In this document: positions 52,779 through 61,369 of the stretch, in pieces | Layout: every line of letters starts with the position of its first letter | Position numbering within the stretch: position 1 is the stretch's first letter | Assembly (NCBI RefSeq): GCF_951230155.1 | Contig: NZ_CATNVD010000018.1 | Coordinates: 1-64,000 of the forward strand | DNA length: 64,000 nt | Source of the DNA: Parablautia sp. Marseille-Q6255 | Lineage (GTDB): Bacteria; Bacillota; Clostridia; Lachnospirales; Lachnospiraceae | Direction: 5' to 3' | The notes under the pieces: generated by a model | What the model saw: only the letters and a program-made list of their open reading frames with translations | Told to the model about the DNA's origin: nothing | Databases searched by the model: none | Position numbers and translations under genes: made by a program

Positions 52779-54539
52779 TCATTCCAGCTTTCTGATGATC
52801 CGTGCAACCTTTTCCGGGGCAATTTTATCCGAATGATCCATATACATATGACCGTTTTGTTCCTGTTCAACATCTGTCAATTGGGTCATACAGAAACCGC
52901 AAAACTGTCCCATTTCCAAAACAGTATCAATCAGACTCTCTAAACGTTTCAAATATCCCTCCTCATTCTGTTCCTCAGCCCCGTATCCCCAACCATTTTC
53001 GTTGTTTCCATATGCGATTCCACCAAACTCACTAAGCATTAATGGCTGTCCTTCATACTGATACCCTTCTGCAAATGCATATCTTTCTCCATTAAAAGCT
53101 CTTCGATTGGCCAGATTTTCTTCTGGATACCTCCAGTTTCGTTTTAACTGCACTCCATCTGACGCATAATCATGCAACGTAATAATATCTGACTTTGTAT
53201 GCTCCCAGCCATCATTGCTAATTACAGGTCGCGTATCATCCAATGCCTTTGTTATGTAATAAAGCGATTCTGTAAAATTCTGCGCCTTGCTGTCTTTAAT
53301 GACACGCGGAATCCCCCAGGATTCATTAAACGGCACCCAAGTTATAATAGACGGATGATTGTAATGCTGCGTTACAATATTTATCCACTCCGAGGTTACC
53401 TTAACGATTGCAGCATTGTTTAGTTCATAAAAAGATGGCGCTTCACACCAAACCAGGACCCCTTTTACATCAGCCCAGTAATAAAAACGTTCGTCTTCAA
53501 TTTTCTGATGTTTTCTGACTCCGTTATATCCATATGCAAGAATCTCATCAATATTTTTTCGGATTGCCGCCTCATCAGGAGGTGTCATTCCTGAATCCTT
53601 CCAATATCCCTGATCTAGGATCATTCTCAAATAATAATCCATATTATTAATCTGAATCCTACATCCTCGGGCAGATACCTTTCTAAGGCCAAAATAGCTT
53701 CCCACCTCATCAACCAGTATCCCATTCTTATAAATTCTCACACATACATCATACAAATGCGGGGACTTCGGGCACCAATACTTCACTTTCCATTTCACAT
53801 TATCGTTTTCAAGTGAAAAGCGTCTGGAATAGCTGTCTTTCACAAGCACTTCTTTCTGACTACATACCAGTTCCTCCTTATAACTGATGATTGTTTCCAC
53901 CTCTACCGTATCATCACTGGAAGTACAAAAGATGCGATACTCCAAATCTACAGCATTTTCATCATACCTTGGAATTATATGCAAATGTTCTAAGTATGTC
54001 TTACTGACAGCCTCTGCCCATACACTTTTCCAAATACCTGTAGTCTGCACATACCAACAATCGTAATTGTTTTTTAACCAGCGCTGCTTACCTCGAGGCT
54101 GTATAGTAGAAAGACTATCACTCACCCGCAATACCAGAATGTTGTCTCCCTCTTTCAAAAAGTCCGAAATATCAAATGAAAATCTTGTATATCCTCCTTC
54201 GTGACTGCCGGCAAATACGCCATTTACCCAAATCTCTGTCTTATAATCAACGCCTTCAAAATTTAAAATTACATTTTTTCCCTGTGCGCAAAGACTTGCA
54301 AAATTAACATTCTTGCTATACCATATAGTTTCATGAGGTTCCAAACAGCCAATACCGCTCTTTATAGTCTCATAGGAAAAAGGAACCATTATTTTTTTAT
54401 CCTCAAAACCATTCTGCCAGCCAGAGGCAGTTCCTACTTTTTGATCATCAAAACGAAAATTCCATTCACCGTTTAAATCAAGATAGGAATCTCGAACAAA
54501 TTGTGGTCTGGGATAATTTTCCCGATAATACTTTGTCAT
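52779..54539 (-). CDS. Glycoside hydrolase family 2 protein
   Basis: A 586-aa GH2 enzyme. The sugar-binding jelly roll (NLNGEWNFRFDDQ-type start, IWVNGVFAGSHEGGYTRFSFDIS), an Ig-like domain and a TIM barrel are seen in order. The acid/base Glu is in WVPFNESWGIP and the likely nucleophile in PLMLSEFGGIAYG. Length and lack of extra C-terminal domains fit the short GH2 group (beta-galactosidase, glucuronidase or arabinosidase-like). Substrate specificity cannot be fixed. No signal peptide, so it acts on imported oligosaccharides. It is the first gene of the island operon. Confidence 0.9.
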   Translation of the reverse strand: MTKYYRENYPRPQFVRDSYLDLNGEWNFRFDDQKVGTASGWQNGFEDKKIMVPFSYETIKSGIGCLEPHETIWYSKNVNFASLCAQGKNVILNFEGVDYKTEIWVNGVFAGSHEGGYTRFSFDISDFLKEGDNILVLRVSDSLSTIQPRGKQRWLKNNYDCWYVQTTGIWKSVWAEAVSKTYLEHLHIIPRYDENAVDLEYRIFCTSSDDTVEVETIISYKEELVCSQKEVLVKDSYSRRFSLENDNVKWKVKYWCPKSPHLYDVCVRIYKNGILVDEVGSYFGLRKVSARGCRIQINNMDYYLRMILDQGYWKDSGMTPPDEAAIRKNIDEILAYGYNGVRKHQKIEDERFYYWADVKGVLVWCEAPSFYELNNAAIVKVTSEWINIVTQHYNHPSIITWVPFNESWGIPRVIKDSKAQNFTESLYYITKALDDTRPVISNDGWEHTKSDIITLHDYASDGVQLKRNWRYPEENLANRRAFNGERYAFAEGYQYEGQPLMLSEFGGIAYGNNENGWGYGAEEQNEEGYLKRLESLIDTVLEMGQFCGFCMTQLTDVEQEQNGHMYMDHSDKIAPEKVARIIRKLE

Positions 54540-54577
54540 ATTTCTTCCTCTCTTTATTTCACTTTTACTGTATAATC

Positions 54578-54606
54578 ACTATAATATATTTTGTATATTT
54601 TGTCAA
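54578..54606 (-). promoter_or_regulatory. Promoter of the glycan island operon
   Basis: On the minus strand TTGACA and TATAGT are separated by 17 nt, 39 bases before the GH2 start. Two ATATTTTGT repeats fill the spacer. Confidence 0.7.
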
Positions 54607-54645
54607 TATTCTTATTGTTTTTATTTACTTTTTTATATATTTTGT
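54586..54645. promoter_or_regulatory. Three ATATTTTGT repeats, candidate operators
   Basis: ATATTTTGT occurs at 54586-54594, 54595-54603 and 54637-54645. The first two lie within the GH2 promoter. They are candidate sites for the divergent ArsR-like regulator. Confidence 0.5.
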
Positions 54646-54696
54646 ACAGTTTTATTGTTTCGATCCATTTATTTATTACAGTATTATTATAATAAA

Positions 54697-54725
54697 TTGA
54701 TTTTTCTATTTTGGTATGATACAAT
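54697..54725 (+). promoter_or_regulatory. Promoter of the ArsR-like regulator gene
   Basis: TTGATT and TACAAT are separated by 17 nt, about 50 bases before the start codon. Confidence 0.6.
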
Positions 54726-54773
54726 ACATTTTGAAATTAACAACAATGCTATTTTCATCCGCGGAGGCTTCTC

Positions 54774-55748
54774 ATGAACGCTACAGAAACAATAAACTCA
54801 GGAAAAATCAATCGACACATCGCTCTAACCCTGGATGACCCCAACCACTATAGACCACTCGAGATTATCGGAAAGGCACTTTCCTCTCCCGTGCGCTTGA
54901 AAATGCTCTATCTTCTTAAAAATGACTCTTTAAATATTATAGAACTTGCGCAGGCATTACAAATCCCTGTATCTTCTGCCGCTTTTCATGTAAACCTTCT
55001 AGAAGAAGCCGGACTGATTACCGCCGAAATCCTCCCTGGCGTCCGTGGATCTCAAAAAGTATGCAGCTCCAGAGCACAGGATATTCACATAGCCATAAAT
55101 ACCGCTTCACAGCAAACGCCTTCTCGTTCATTTTCTGTGGACATGCCAATAGGTAACTATTTTGATTTTAAAATCCATCCTACCTGTGGGATGGTCGACG
55201 AAAATACTTATATTGAATCTTGTGACGATGTTCGAGCCTTTTATTCACCACGCCGTATCTCCGCCCAATTAATCTGGTTCCATAAGGGATTTATCGAATA
55301 TCGTTTTCCCAACCATTTCCTGATTGATTCAAAGCCAACCTTTCTTTCATTCAGCCTGGAAATTTGCTCAGAAGCACCCGGATATCGCAATGTATGGCCT
55401 TCGGATATCACATTCTTTATTAATGATGTTGAGCTTCTAACTTATACCTCTCCAGGAGATTTTGGCGGACGACATGGCAAGCTGACCCCCGCCTGGTGGA
55501 CCGACGGAAACACACAATACGGACTGCTTAAAACAATCGGAGTAAGTGATAAAGGAGTCTCTTTAGACGGCATATTAATAACTGACAACATTACCATCGA
55601 CTCTCTTAGCCTCCCTACCATGCCTTATATTTCTTTTAAAATCGCAATCAAGGAAGATGCTATACACACCGGTGGAATCAATATTTTCGGGAAATCTTAT
55701 GGAGATTACTCTCAGAATATTATTATGTATATTGACACACAAAACTAA
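54774..55748 (+). CDS. ArsR-type regulator with a large C-terminal domain
   Basis: A 324-aa protein. Residues about 28-105 are an ArsR-family winged helix (LEIIGKALSSPVRLKMLYLL, IIELAQALQIPVSSAAFHVNLLEEAGLI). The 220-residue remainder is beta-rich and unassigned (TPAWWTDGNTQYGLLKTIGVSD). It has no Cys pair typical of metal sensors, so the C-terminal part probably senses a sugar. It is divergent from the GH2-ABC-GH51 operon and likely controls it through the ATATTTTGT repeats. The start follows GGAGG. Confidence 0.85.
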   Translation: MNATETINSGKINRHIALTLDDPNHYRPLEIIGKALSSPVRLKMLYLLKNDSLNIIELAQALQIPVSSAAFHVNLLEEAGLITAEILPGVRGSQKVCSSRAQDIHIAINTASQQTPSRSFSVDMPIGNYFDFKIHPTCGMVDENTYIESCDDVRAFYSPRRISAQLIWFHKGFIEYRFPNHFLIDSKPTFLSFSLEICSEAPGYRNVWPSDITFFINDVELLTYTSPGDFGGRHGKLTPAWWTDGNTQYGLLKTIGVSDKGVSLDGILITDNITIDSLSLPTMPYISFKIAIKEDAIHTGGINIFGKSYGDYSQNIIMYIDTQN

Positions 55749-55754
55749 CTTTAC

Positions 55755-55790
55755 AAAAAAAGCAGACTCCCTACGGAATCTGCTTTTTAT
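55755..55790. terminator. Terminator between the ArsR-like gene and rplQ
   Basis: AAAAAGCAGACTCC pairs with GGAATCTGCTTTTT around a CTAC loop. It is bidirectional and sits between convergent genes. Confidence 0.8.
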
Positions 55791-55807
55791 ATTCAGAACT
55801 TTTCTAA

Positions 55808-56344
55808 TTAAACCAGCTCAAGAACTACTTCCATCGCTGCGTCACCTTTACGCTGACCAATCTTTACGATTCTTGTGTAACCACCGTTACGGTCTGCATA
55901 CTTCGGTGCGATCTCATCGAACAGCTTTGCTGTCAGGTCGATCTCTTTTGTATTTTTCTTCTTTCCTGCTGCCTCAGCCGGAACCTCTTTTACCGGATAA
56001 AGAACCTTCAGCATCTGACGACGTGCGTGCAGTCTGCTCGGCTTATCCTTTTTGATCTCCTTCTGAACCTCATCGTATACGGTAACTTTCTTTCCGTCTA
56101 CTACTTCTTTGACTCTCTTACCGTCTTTGTCCTTGCGGGCAACCTTTGCTGTAACGGTAACTGTCTCATAGTTGTCTCTCTCTTTTACTGCGAGTGCGAT
56201 AAGACCTTCTGCGATCTTGCGAACTTCTTTCGCCTTAGACTCTGTAGTAACGATCTTTCCTCTGTAGATCAGAGCTGTTACCTGATTGCGGAGCAGAGCC
56301 TTTCTCTGGTCTGCTGTTCTGCTCAGTTTTCTATATCCTGCCAT
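55808..56344 (-). CDS. rplQ: 50S ribosomal protein L17
   Basis: A 178-aa L17. The N-terminus GYRKLSRTADQRKALLRNQ and C-terminus YADRNGGYTRIVKIGQRKGDAAM are standard. Between residues about 62 and 130 it carries a Lys/Glu-rich insertion (VKEVVDGKKVTVYDEVQKEI and AEAAGKKKNTKE) that makes it some 50 residues longer than common L17. Start follows GGAGG. It is the last gene of the alpha operon, 174 bases after rpoA. Confidence 0.97.
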   Translation of the reverse strand: MAGYRKLSRTADQRKALLRNQVTALIYRGKIVTTESKAKEVRKIAEGLIALAVKERDNYETVTVTAKVARKDKDGKRVKEVVDGKKVTVYDEVQKEIKKDKPSRLHARRQMLKVLYPVKEVPAEAAGKKKNTKEIDLTAKLFDEIAPKYADRNGGYTRIVKIGQRKGDAAMEVVLELV

Positions 56345-56429
56345 TATAATATTTCCTCCATTCTGGAACGCATAGCCACACTCTTCGGATTTTACTGACT
56401 ACACGCTGTCTTGTCCATCGTGTATATAC

Positions 56430-56518
56430 GCCGCTCCTCTCCATCCGGAAAAGCGGCTGGCTTCTCAACCGCTTCGCCTGTCGAGAAGTATCGGACATCC
56501 CGCTTCGCCCGTATGTCC
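56430..56518 (-). other. Hairpin cluster in the rpoA-rplQ spacer
   Basis: Three hairpins follow the rpoA stop: GGACAT/ATGTCC (56493-56518), CTTCTC/GAGAAG (56461-56488) and GCCGCT/AGCGGC (56430-56457). The first two carry GCGAAGC in the loop on the minus strand. No T run follows, so they are not classic terminators. Confidence 0.55.
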
Positions 56519-57478
56519 TTACTCGTCGCTCGGATTCAGTGATAACCCAAGCTCTTTCAGCTTGCCAAGAACCTCTTCCAGGGATTTGCGTCCGAGGTTG
56601 CGGACCTTCATCATATCCTCAGATGTTCTGTTGCAAAGCTCTTCTACTGTATTGATACCTGCGCGCTTCAGGCAGTTGAAGGAACGTACGGAAAGCTCCA
56701 GCTCGTCGATGTTCATCTCGAGAACCTTTTCTTTCTCGTTATCCTCTTTTTCAATCATAACTTCTGCTGATTTTGCATTTTCAGAGAGGTCGATGAAAAG
56801 CCCCAGATGTGCGCTCAGCACCTTTGCTGCAAGACTGACTGCCTCATCCGGCTCCAGCGTTGCATTTGTGTATACATCCAGTGTCAGCTTATCATAATCC
56901 GTAATCTGTCCTACACGCGTATTCTCAACAGTAATATTCACACGCTCAACCGGAGTATAGATCGCATCTACAGCGATCACGCCGATCGGCATATCCTCTG
57001 TCTTGCCTTTTTCAGCGCTGACATAGCCGCGGCCCTTTGTGATCGTAAGCTCCATATAAAGCTTACTGTCTGCGCCGCCATTTAATGTCGCGATCACCAG
57101 ATCCGGATTCATGATCTCAATATCCTGATCTGCCTGAATATCTCCCGCCGTCACTACGCCTTCGCCTTCGAATTCAATATACGCAGTTTTCGGCTCGTTT
57201 GTCTCACTGTTGTTTTTGATCGCCAGTGATTTGATATTCATGATAATCTCTGTGACGTCTTCTTTTACGCCAGGGATAGAGCTGAACTCATGCAGTACGC
57301 CATCGATCTTGACCTGGCTTACAGCAGCGCCCGGCAGAGAAGAAAGCATGATTCTTCTCAGAGAATTTCCAAGCGTTGTACCGTAGCCTCGCTCAAGCGG
57401 CTCTACTACAAATCTTCCAAATCTCTTATCTTCTGACATTTCTGCTATTTCAATTTTCGGTTTGTTGAAATCGAACAC
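56519..57478 (-). CDS. rpoA: RNA polymerase alpha subunit
   Basis: A 319-aa alpha subunit. The N-terminal assembly domain shows [21 protein letters not shown] and [20 protein letters not shown]. The C-terminal domain, which binds UP elements and activators, shows [20 protein letters not shown] and [15 protein letters not shown]. The start is GTG, with AAGGAGGGG upstream. It lies between rpsD and rplQ, as in other bacteria, but with long spacers on both sides. Confidence 0.97.
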   Translation of the reverse strand: MFDFNKPKIEIAEMSEDKRFGRFVVEPLERGYGTTLGNSLRRIMLSSLPGAAVSQVKIDGVLHEFSSIPGVKEDVTEIIMNIKSLAIKNNSETNEPKTAYIEFEGEGVVTAGDIQADQDIEIMNPDLVIATLNGGADSKLYMELTITKGRGYVSAEKGKTEDMPIGVIAVDAIYTPVERVNITVENTRVGQITDYDKLTLDVYTNATLEPDEAVSLAAKVLSAHLGLFIDLSENAKSAEVMIEKEDNEKEKVLEMNIDELELSVRSFNCLKRAGINTVEELCNRTSEDMMKVRNLGRKSLEEVLGKLKELGLSLNPSDE

Positions 57479-57569
57479 TATTCGCCCCTCCTTACTGGGA
57501 ATGTGATATTCTGAGGGTTTCTTATACTCGCTGTGCTTCCCCGACTACGCTGCCGCACGTCCTTGCCCC

Positions 57570-57673
57570 GGGCATTTGCCCTGCCAGGCAGCATTTGCGA
57601 AAATCTGCTTTTTGAGCAAGCTCCCTGCATCTGCGACTGACTGCCAGCTGGCACAGCTCATAGCTTTCGTGTA
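57570..57673 (-). repeat. Partial copy of the galT-leader element in the rpsD-rpoA spacer
   Basis: On the minus strand a block beginning ACGAAAGC.ATGAGC.GTGC (57651-57673) and a GGGCAAATGCCC hairpin (57570-57581) occur in the same order and orientation as in the galT leader (30541-30563 and 30469-30480). The sequence between them differs. Confidence 0.5.
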
Positions 57674-57685
57674 TTTTAAGTAACA

Positions 57686-57748
57686 GTTCAGCCATGCACA
57701 AGGATAGAAAAATCTGAGTGCAAACTCGTCCAAAAACAATGGCTGAAC
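57686..57748 (-). other. Long inverted repeat after rpsD
   Basis: GTTCAGCCAT (57686-57695) pairs with ATGGCTGAAC (57739-57748), and the flanks AGTAAC/GATTACT extend it imperfectly. It could be an RNA processing stem, or the ends of a small mobile repeat. Confidence 0.55.
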
Positions 57749-57758
57749 GATTACTATT

Positions 57759-58352
57759 TTATTTAGAATACAGCTCGACGATAAGCACTTCGTTAACCGG
57801 AACATCGATCACTTCTCTGGACGGAAGCTCTTTTACTGTTCCTTTCAGTGTCTCTGTATCAACATCCAGCCATTCCGGTACAAGGCGTCCGCCTGTTACC
57901 TCAAGAATGTCTTTGTATCTCTGAGAACCTTTGCACTTCTCTTTGATCTCGATTGTATCGCCAGCCTTTACGATGTAAGACGGAATATTTACCTGCTTAC
58001 CGTTTACAAGAACATGCTTGTGGTCAACGATCTGTCTTGCTTCTCTTCTTGTTCTTGCAAGACCCATACGGAATACTACGTTGTCCAGACGGCACTCCAG
58101 AAGCATCATCAGGTTGTTACCTGTCTGTCCCGGCATTCTGTCGGCTTTCTTGTAGTAGTTACGGAACGGCTTCTCCAGCACACCGTAGATGAATTTTGCT
58201 TTCTGCTTTTCGCGCAGCTGCAGACCGTACTCACTTACTTTACGGTTTGCGCGCTTTAACTCTCTGTTTGATTTTTTATCTATTCCTAAATATACCGGAT
58301 CAAGACCAAGTGATCTGCATCTTTTAAGAACTGGAACTCTGTTAACTGCCAT
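57759..58352 (-). CDS. rpsD: 30S ribosomal protein S4
   Basis: A 197-aa S4, an early assembly protein of the 30S subunit. It begins [18 protein letters not shown] and has the S4 RNA-binding domain ([32 protein letters not shown] split over two helices). No N-terminal zinc Cys set is complete. The start follows GGGAGG. In this family it sits within the alpha operon after rpsK, 18 bases away. Confidence 0.97.
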   Translation of the reverse strand: MAVNRVPVLKRCRSLGLDPVYLGIDKKSNRELKRANRKVSEYGLQLREKQKAKFIYGVLEKPFRNYYKKADRMPGQTGNNLMMLLECRLDNVVFRMGLARTRREARQIVDHKHVLVNGKQVNIPSYIVKAGDTIEIKEKCKGSQRYKDILEVTGGRLVPEWLDVDTETLKGTVKELPSREVIDVPVNEVLIVELYSK

Positions 58353-58370
58353 TTCTATAGACCTCCCTGA

Positions 58371-58769
58371 TTAGACTCTTCTGCGTTTTGGCGGACGACA
58401 TCCGTTGTGCGGTACCGGCGTTACGTCGCGGATACTTACTACCTCAAGACCGTTTGCGGAAAGTGCGCGGATCGCTGCCTCGCGTCCTGATCCCGGTCCC
58501 TTTACGAATACGTCAACTGTCTTCAAACCATGTACTAAAGCTGCCTTTGTAGCAGTTTCTGCAGCCATCTGTGCTGCATACGGAGTAGATTTCCTTGAAC
58601 CTCTAAATCCAAGACCACCAGCACTTGCCCATGATAAAGCATTTCCCTGTGCATCCGTCAGAGTAACGATCGTGTTATTGAAGGATGACTGGATATGTGC
58701 CTGTCCACGTTCAACGTTTTTCTTTACACGCTTTTTTGTCACTTTCTTTGTAACTTTTTTAGCTGCCAT
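58371..58769 (-). CDS. rpsK: 30S ribosomal protein S11
   Basis: A 132-aa S11 of the 30S platform. [37 protein letters not shown] and the basic C-terminus [18 protein letters not shown] are standard. The N-terminus is Lys-rich ([14 protein letters not shown]), as is common in Firmicutes. It lies 159 bases after rpsM; that spacer holds small hairpins and no gene. Confidence 0.97.
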   Translation of the reverse strand: MAAKKVTKKVTKKRVKKNVERGQAHIQSSFNNTIVTLTDAQGNALSWASAGGLGFRGSRKSTPYAAQMAAETATKAALVHGLKTVDVFVKGPGSGREAAIRALSANGLEVVSIRDVTPVPHNGCRPPKRRRV

Positions 58770-58928
58770 AATCTAAACTAACCTACTTTCTGTGTTTTCC
58801 TAATTATCATTTACGGGTAGGTTCGATTCTCCAAGCTCTGCCTTCGCCTGCGGCTGTCAGCGCTAAGGTCATCGAACGAAGTACGCATCAGGATTTCAAC
58901 TTCGCTGCTCGCTCGTTTTATCGAGTGC

Positions 58929-59297
58929 TTACTTCTTCTTGTTTGCTACTGTTCTCTTCGGACCCTTACGTGTTCTTGCGTTGGTCTTTGTCTTCTGACC
59001 ACGAACCGGAAGGCCTTTTCTATGACGGATACCTCTGTAGCATCCGATCTCCTGCAGTCTCTTGATGTTGAGCGCCGTATCTCTTCTGAGGTCACCCTCT
59101 ACCATGTAATTCTCATCGATAATATCGCGGATACGTCCTACTTCCTCATCTGTCAAATCTCTGACACGTGTATCAGGATTTACATTCGCTGCAGCCAGAA
59201 TCTTGCTTGCACTTGTTCTACCGATACCGTAGATGTAAGTCAAACCGATTTCTGCACGTTTTTCTCTTGGTAAGTCTACACCAGCAATACGAGCCAT
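58929..59297 (-). CDS. rpsM: 30S ribosomal protein S13
   Basis: A 122-aa S13 of the 30S head. [34 protein letters not shown] and [21 protein letters not shown] are family signatures. The frame is open 28 codons upstream; the ATG at 59297 has GGAGG 8 nt before it. It is separated from rpmJ by 369 bases with no gene. Confidence 0.97.
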   Translation of the reverse strand: MARIAGVDLPREKRAEIGLTYIYGIGRTSASKILAAANVNPDTRVRDLTDEEVGRIRDIIDENYMVEGDLRRDTALNIKRLQEIGCYRGIRHRKGLPVRGQKTKTNARTRKGPKRTVANKKK

Positions 59298-59666
59298 GTA
59301 ATTGTTCCTCCATTTTCTTTTATTGGTTCTAATTGGGGCAAACATCGTCGCCCAGCCACCGAAGTGACCTTTCCGTTCCATTAAGCCATGAACCTCTCAC
59401 ACGCACCGAATCTGTATCGGCACTGTCTGTCGGATGGCGTCCGCCAGACTGTTCTTGCAAGGCATGCTCATCCTGTGCACAGCGGTTTTCGCACAGAATC
59501 GTATACTGCCAAAATCCTGGACCGGTATCAAAATCAATATCGCAACGAAATAAAATCCAGATCTCATTTATTTCATCGTTATATTGTCATGACGAGTGAA
59601 CTGTAACAATCCACTGTCATTTCCGCCGTTTTCATTTTGCACAATGTTTCAGGATGTGCGTGTTGC
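59298..59666 (-). other. Long noncoding spacer between rpmJ and rpsM
   Basis: No open frame with a ribosome site is seen. On the minus strand there are small hairpins: a UUCG-capped stem (CACTTCGGTG) near 59360-59372, GCCGA/TTCGG near 59413-59424 and GGCG/CGCC near 59435-59450. A GTGAACTGTAAC block at about 59597-59608 resembles the end of the inverted repeat after rpsD. No promoter or terminator is convincing. Confidence 0.5.
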
Positions 59667-59780
59667 CTAGCCCTGTCTCTGTTTGTGCTTCGGGTTCTCA
59701 CAGATAATCCGGATGCTTCCCTTTCTCTTGATAACCTTACACTTTTCACAGATAGGCTTTACTGATGATCTAACCTTCAT
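59667..59780 (-). CDS. rpmJ: 50S ribosomal protein L36
   Basis: A 37-aa L36 of the zinc-binding type: [20 protein letters not shown] then [13 protein letters not shown], with the three Cys and one His that hold zinc. It is too short for most gene finders. The ATG at 59780 follows AAAGGAGG. It normally follows infA directly; here infA is 2.3 kb away, and rpmJ has its own promoter 85 bases upstream. Confidence 0.97.
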   Translation of the reverse strand: MKVRSSVKPICEKCKVIKRKGSIRIICENPKHKQRQG

Positions 59781-59864
59781 GGTTAATCCTCCTTTCACCT
59801 TTGTTCTGTTTTTGAGCATAATAAATGGGCGCACTGCACCCGTGCTCACAAAAGTACAGATGTC

Positions 59865-59893
59865 ATTATAGTACAGCTCCCCCGGAAATGCAA
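59865..59893 (-). promoter_or_regulatory. Promoter of rpmJ and the alpha operon
   Basis: On the minus strand TTGCAT and TATAAT are separated by 17 nt. It would drive rpmJ-rpsM-rpsK-rpsD-rpoA-rplQ independently of infA. Confidence 0.75.
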
Positions 59894-59925
59894 GAGGAAA
59901 TTTGCTTTTTTCCATTCTTTTTAGG

Positions 59926-59954
59926 TTGACAAATCCCGCTTCTTCAATTAGTAT
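59926..59954 (+). promoter_or_regulatory. Promoter of degV
   Basis: TTGACA and TAGTAT are separated by 17 nt (an alternative TATACT is at 20 nt). It is divergent from the rpmJ promoter, about 30 bases away. Confidence 0.6.
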
Positions 59955-60017
59955 ACTTTGTGAACTAATTATGGCAATACTGTTTTTTATTTCAGAATGA
60001 AAGAAAGAGGTACATAA

Positions 60018-60857
60018 ATGATCCGAATACTTGTAGACTCATCCTCTGATTATCCTGTGGAAGAAATCAGACAAAAAAATCTGGAGCTCGTCCCCATCTC
60101 CATCACTATCGGGGAGCATAATTATATAGAAGGAAAAAATCTCGACCGGGATACATTTTATGAAATACTCACGGATGGCCGGGAGATCCCAAAGACATCA
60201 CAGCCATCTCCGCAGGATTTTCTGACCTGTTTTGAACAGGCAAAGAAAAACGGCGATGAGCTCATCTGTATCCTGCTCTCCTCCGCATTGAGCGGCACAT
60301 ATCAAAGTGCAGTTCTTGCCAAAAGCATGGCAGATTATGATGGTATCTATCTGATCGACTCGCTTGCAGCTACAGTTAATATTAAAATTCTGGCTGACTA
60401 CGCGCTTTGCCGCATTGCTGCCGGAGACAACGCTGCAGAAGTGGTTGCGGCTGTCGAATGTCTGAAGCCGCGCGTTAAAGTCATCGCAGCGCTTGATACG
60501 CTGGAATATCTGCGCCGTGGCGGACGTATTGGACGGGCAGCATCATTGATCGGGGAAATGGCCAATATCAAGCCAGTCATTACGCTCCTGGAAGATGGCA
60601 CGATCGGCGCTGTCGGGAAATGTCTCGGCCGCAATAAAGCAGTCTCTTCCCTGATCAACCGGGTCGCAGAGCTTTCCCCGGATCCAGCCTTCCCGGTCTA
60701 CTCGATTTACACGTACGGCACCGATAATTCCGAACGGTTCGAGCAGAAGCTTGTAAAAACCGGTATTTCCATCGCAGGCCGTATGCAGATCGGAGCTACC
60801 ATCGGTACACACATCGGTCCCGGAGCCTTTGGGCTTGCGTTTGTTGCCAACGAGTAA
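60018..60857 (+). CDS. DegV family fatty acid-binding protein
   Basis: A 279-aa DegV protein; the family binds a fatty acid and hands it to fatty acid kinase FakA. It begins [16 protein letters not shown], and has TSQPSPQDF (ligand-carboxylate region), [24 protein letters not shown] and the C-terminal [12 protein letters not shown], all standard. The start follows AGAGG. It stands alone between its own promoter and terminator, on the opposite strand to the ribosomal genes on both sides, and so is part of what separates infA from rpmJ. Confidence 0.93.
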   Translation: MIRILVDSSSDYPVEEIRQKNLELVPISITIGEHNYIEGKNLDRDTFYEILTDGREIPKTSQPSPQDFLTCFEQAKKNGDELICILLSSALSGTYQSAVLAKSMADYDGIYLIDSLAATVNIKILADYALCRIAAGDNAAEVVAAVECLKPRVKVIAALDTLEYLRRGGRIGRAASLIGEMANIKPVITLLEDGTIGAVGKCLGRNKAVSSLINRVAELSPDPAFPVYSIYTYGTDNSERFEQKLVKTGISIAGRMQIGATIGTHIGPGAFGLAFVANE

Positions 60858-60874
60858 TAAAATGTCACAATGAA

Positions 60875-60912
60875 AGAGGTTGTCACAAAAATACGGACAA
60901 CCTCTGACTTTT
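60875..60912 (+). terminator. Terminator of degV
   Basis: The stem AGAGGTTGTC/GACAACCTCT with an 11-nt loop is followed by GACTTTT. Confidence 0.75.
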
Positions 60913-61369
60913 CATATCTTTAAGTTTTTCTGAGAAACAATATACCTTTAGATTTACTCATTTAAAAAGTATTTTATACACTCTGAAATTCTCCATACAG
61001 TAAAAGCAAACTCTATTATTGATCGCCATGCAAGCCTGCTTTTGCAAAATGCGCTTTATATACACCCGCTCTTTTCCAAAACCTGCTGCAAATGCATCTC
61101 CTGCTTCCCATTCAGCGGCTGAAAAGGATTTCACAGTATTTCTCCCGATAGCCGCGATCCGTTTTGTGCCATCGCCTTGTTCAAAGGACGCTGCCAATTC
61201 TGATCATTTCAAAGTAAAGCTTACAAAAATGCCCTACTCCCACTCGGTTTCGACAACTATATATTGTGTCTAATCAAGTTTTATATTTCGATATTTTATA
61301 TAATCATTCTTGATATTCTATGCATTCTTCCTAATTTCGGGACCTTTTGCAAGCATTTTGCAACCACAA
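60913..61369. other. Gene-poor stretch between degV and the toxin relic
   Basis: No recognisable gene. An open frame on the minus strand (60958-61197, TTG start, 79 codons) lacks a ribosome site and matches nothing I know; it may be a gene remnant. Sequence after 61260 is AT-rich and holds no clear signal. Confidence 0.4.

Noticed and set aside
58810-58835. tRNA-like GGTTCGATTC stretch
   Set aside because: It resembles a T-arm, but no acceptor, D or anticodon stems can be drawn around it.
60958-61197. 79-codon open frame on the minus strand
   Set aside because: It starts with TTG, has no ribosome-binding site, and matches no family I know. At most it is a remnant.
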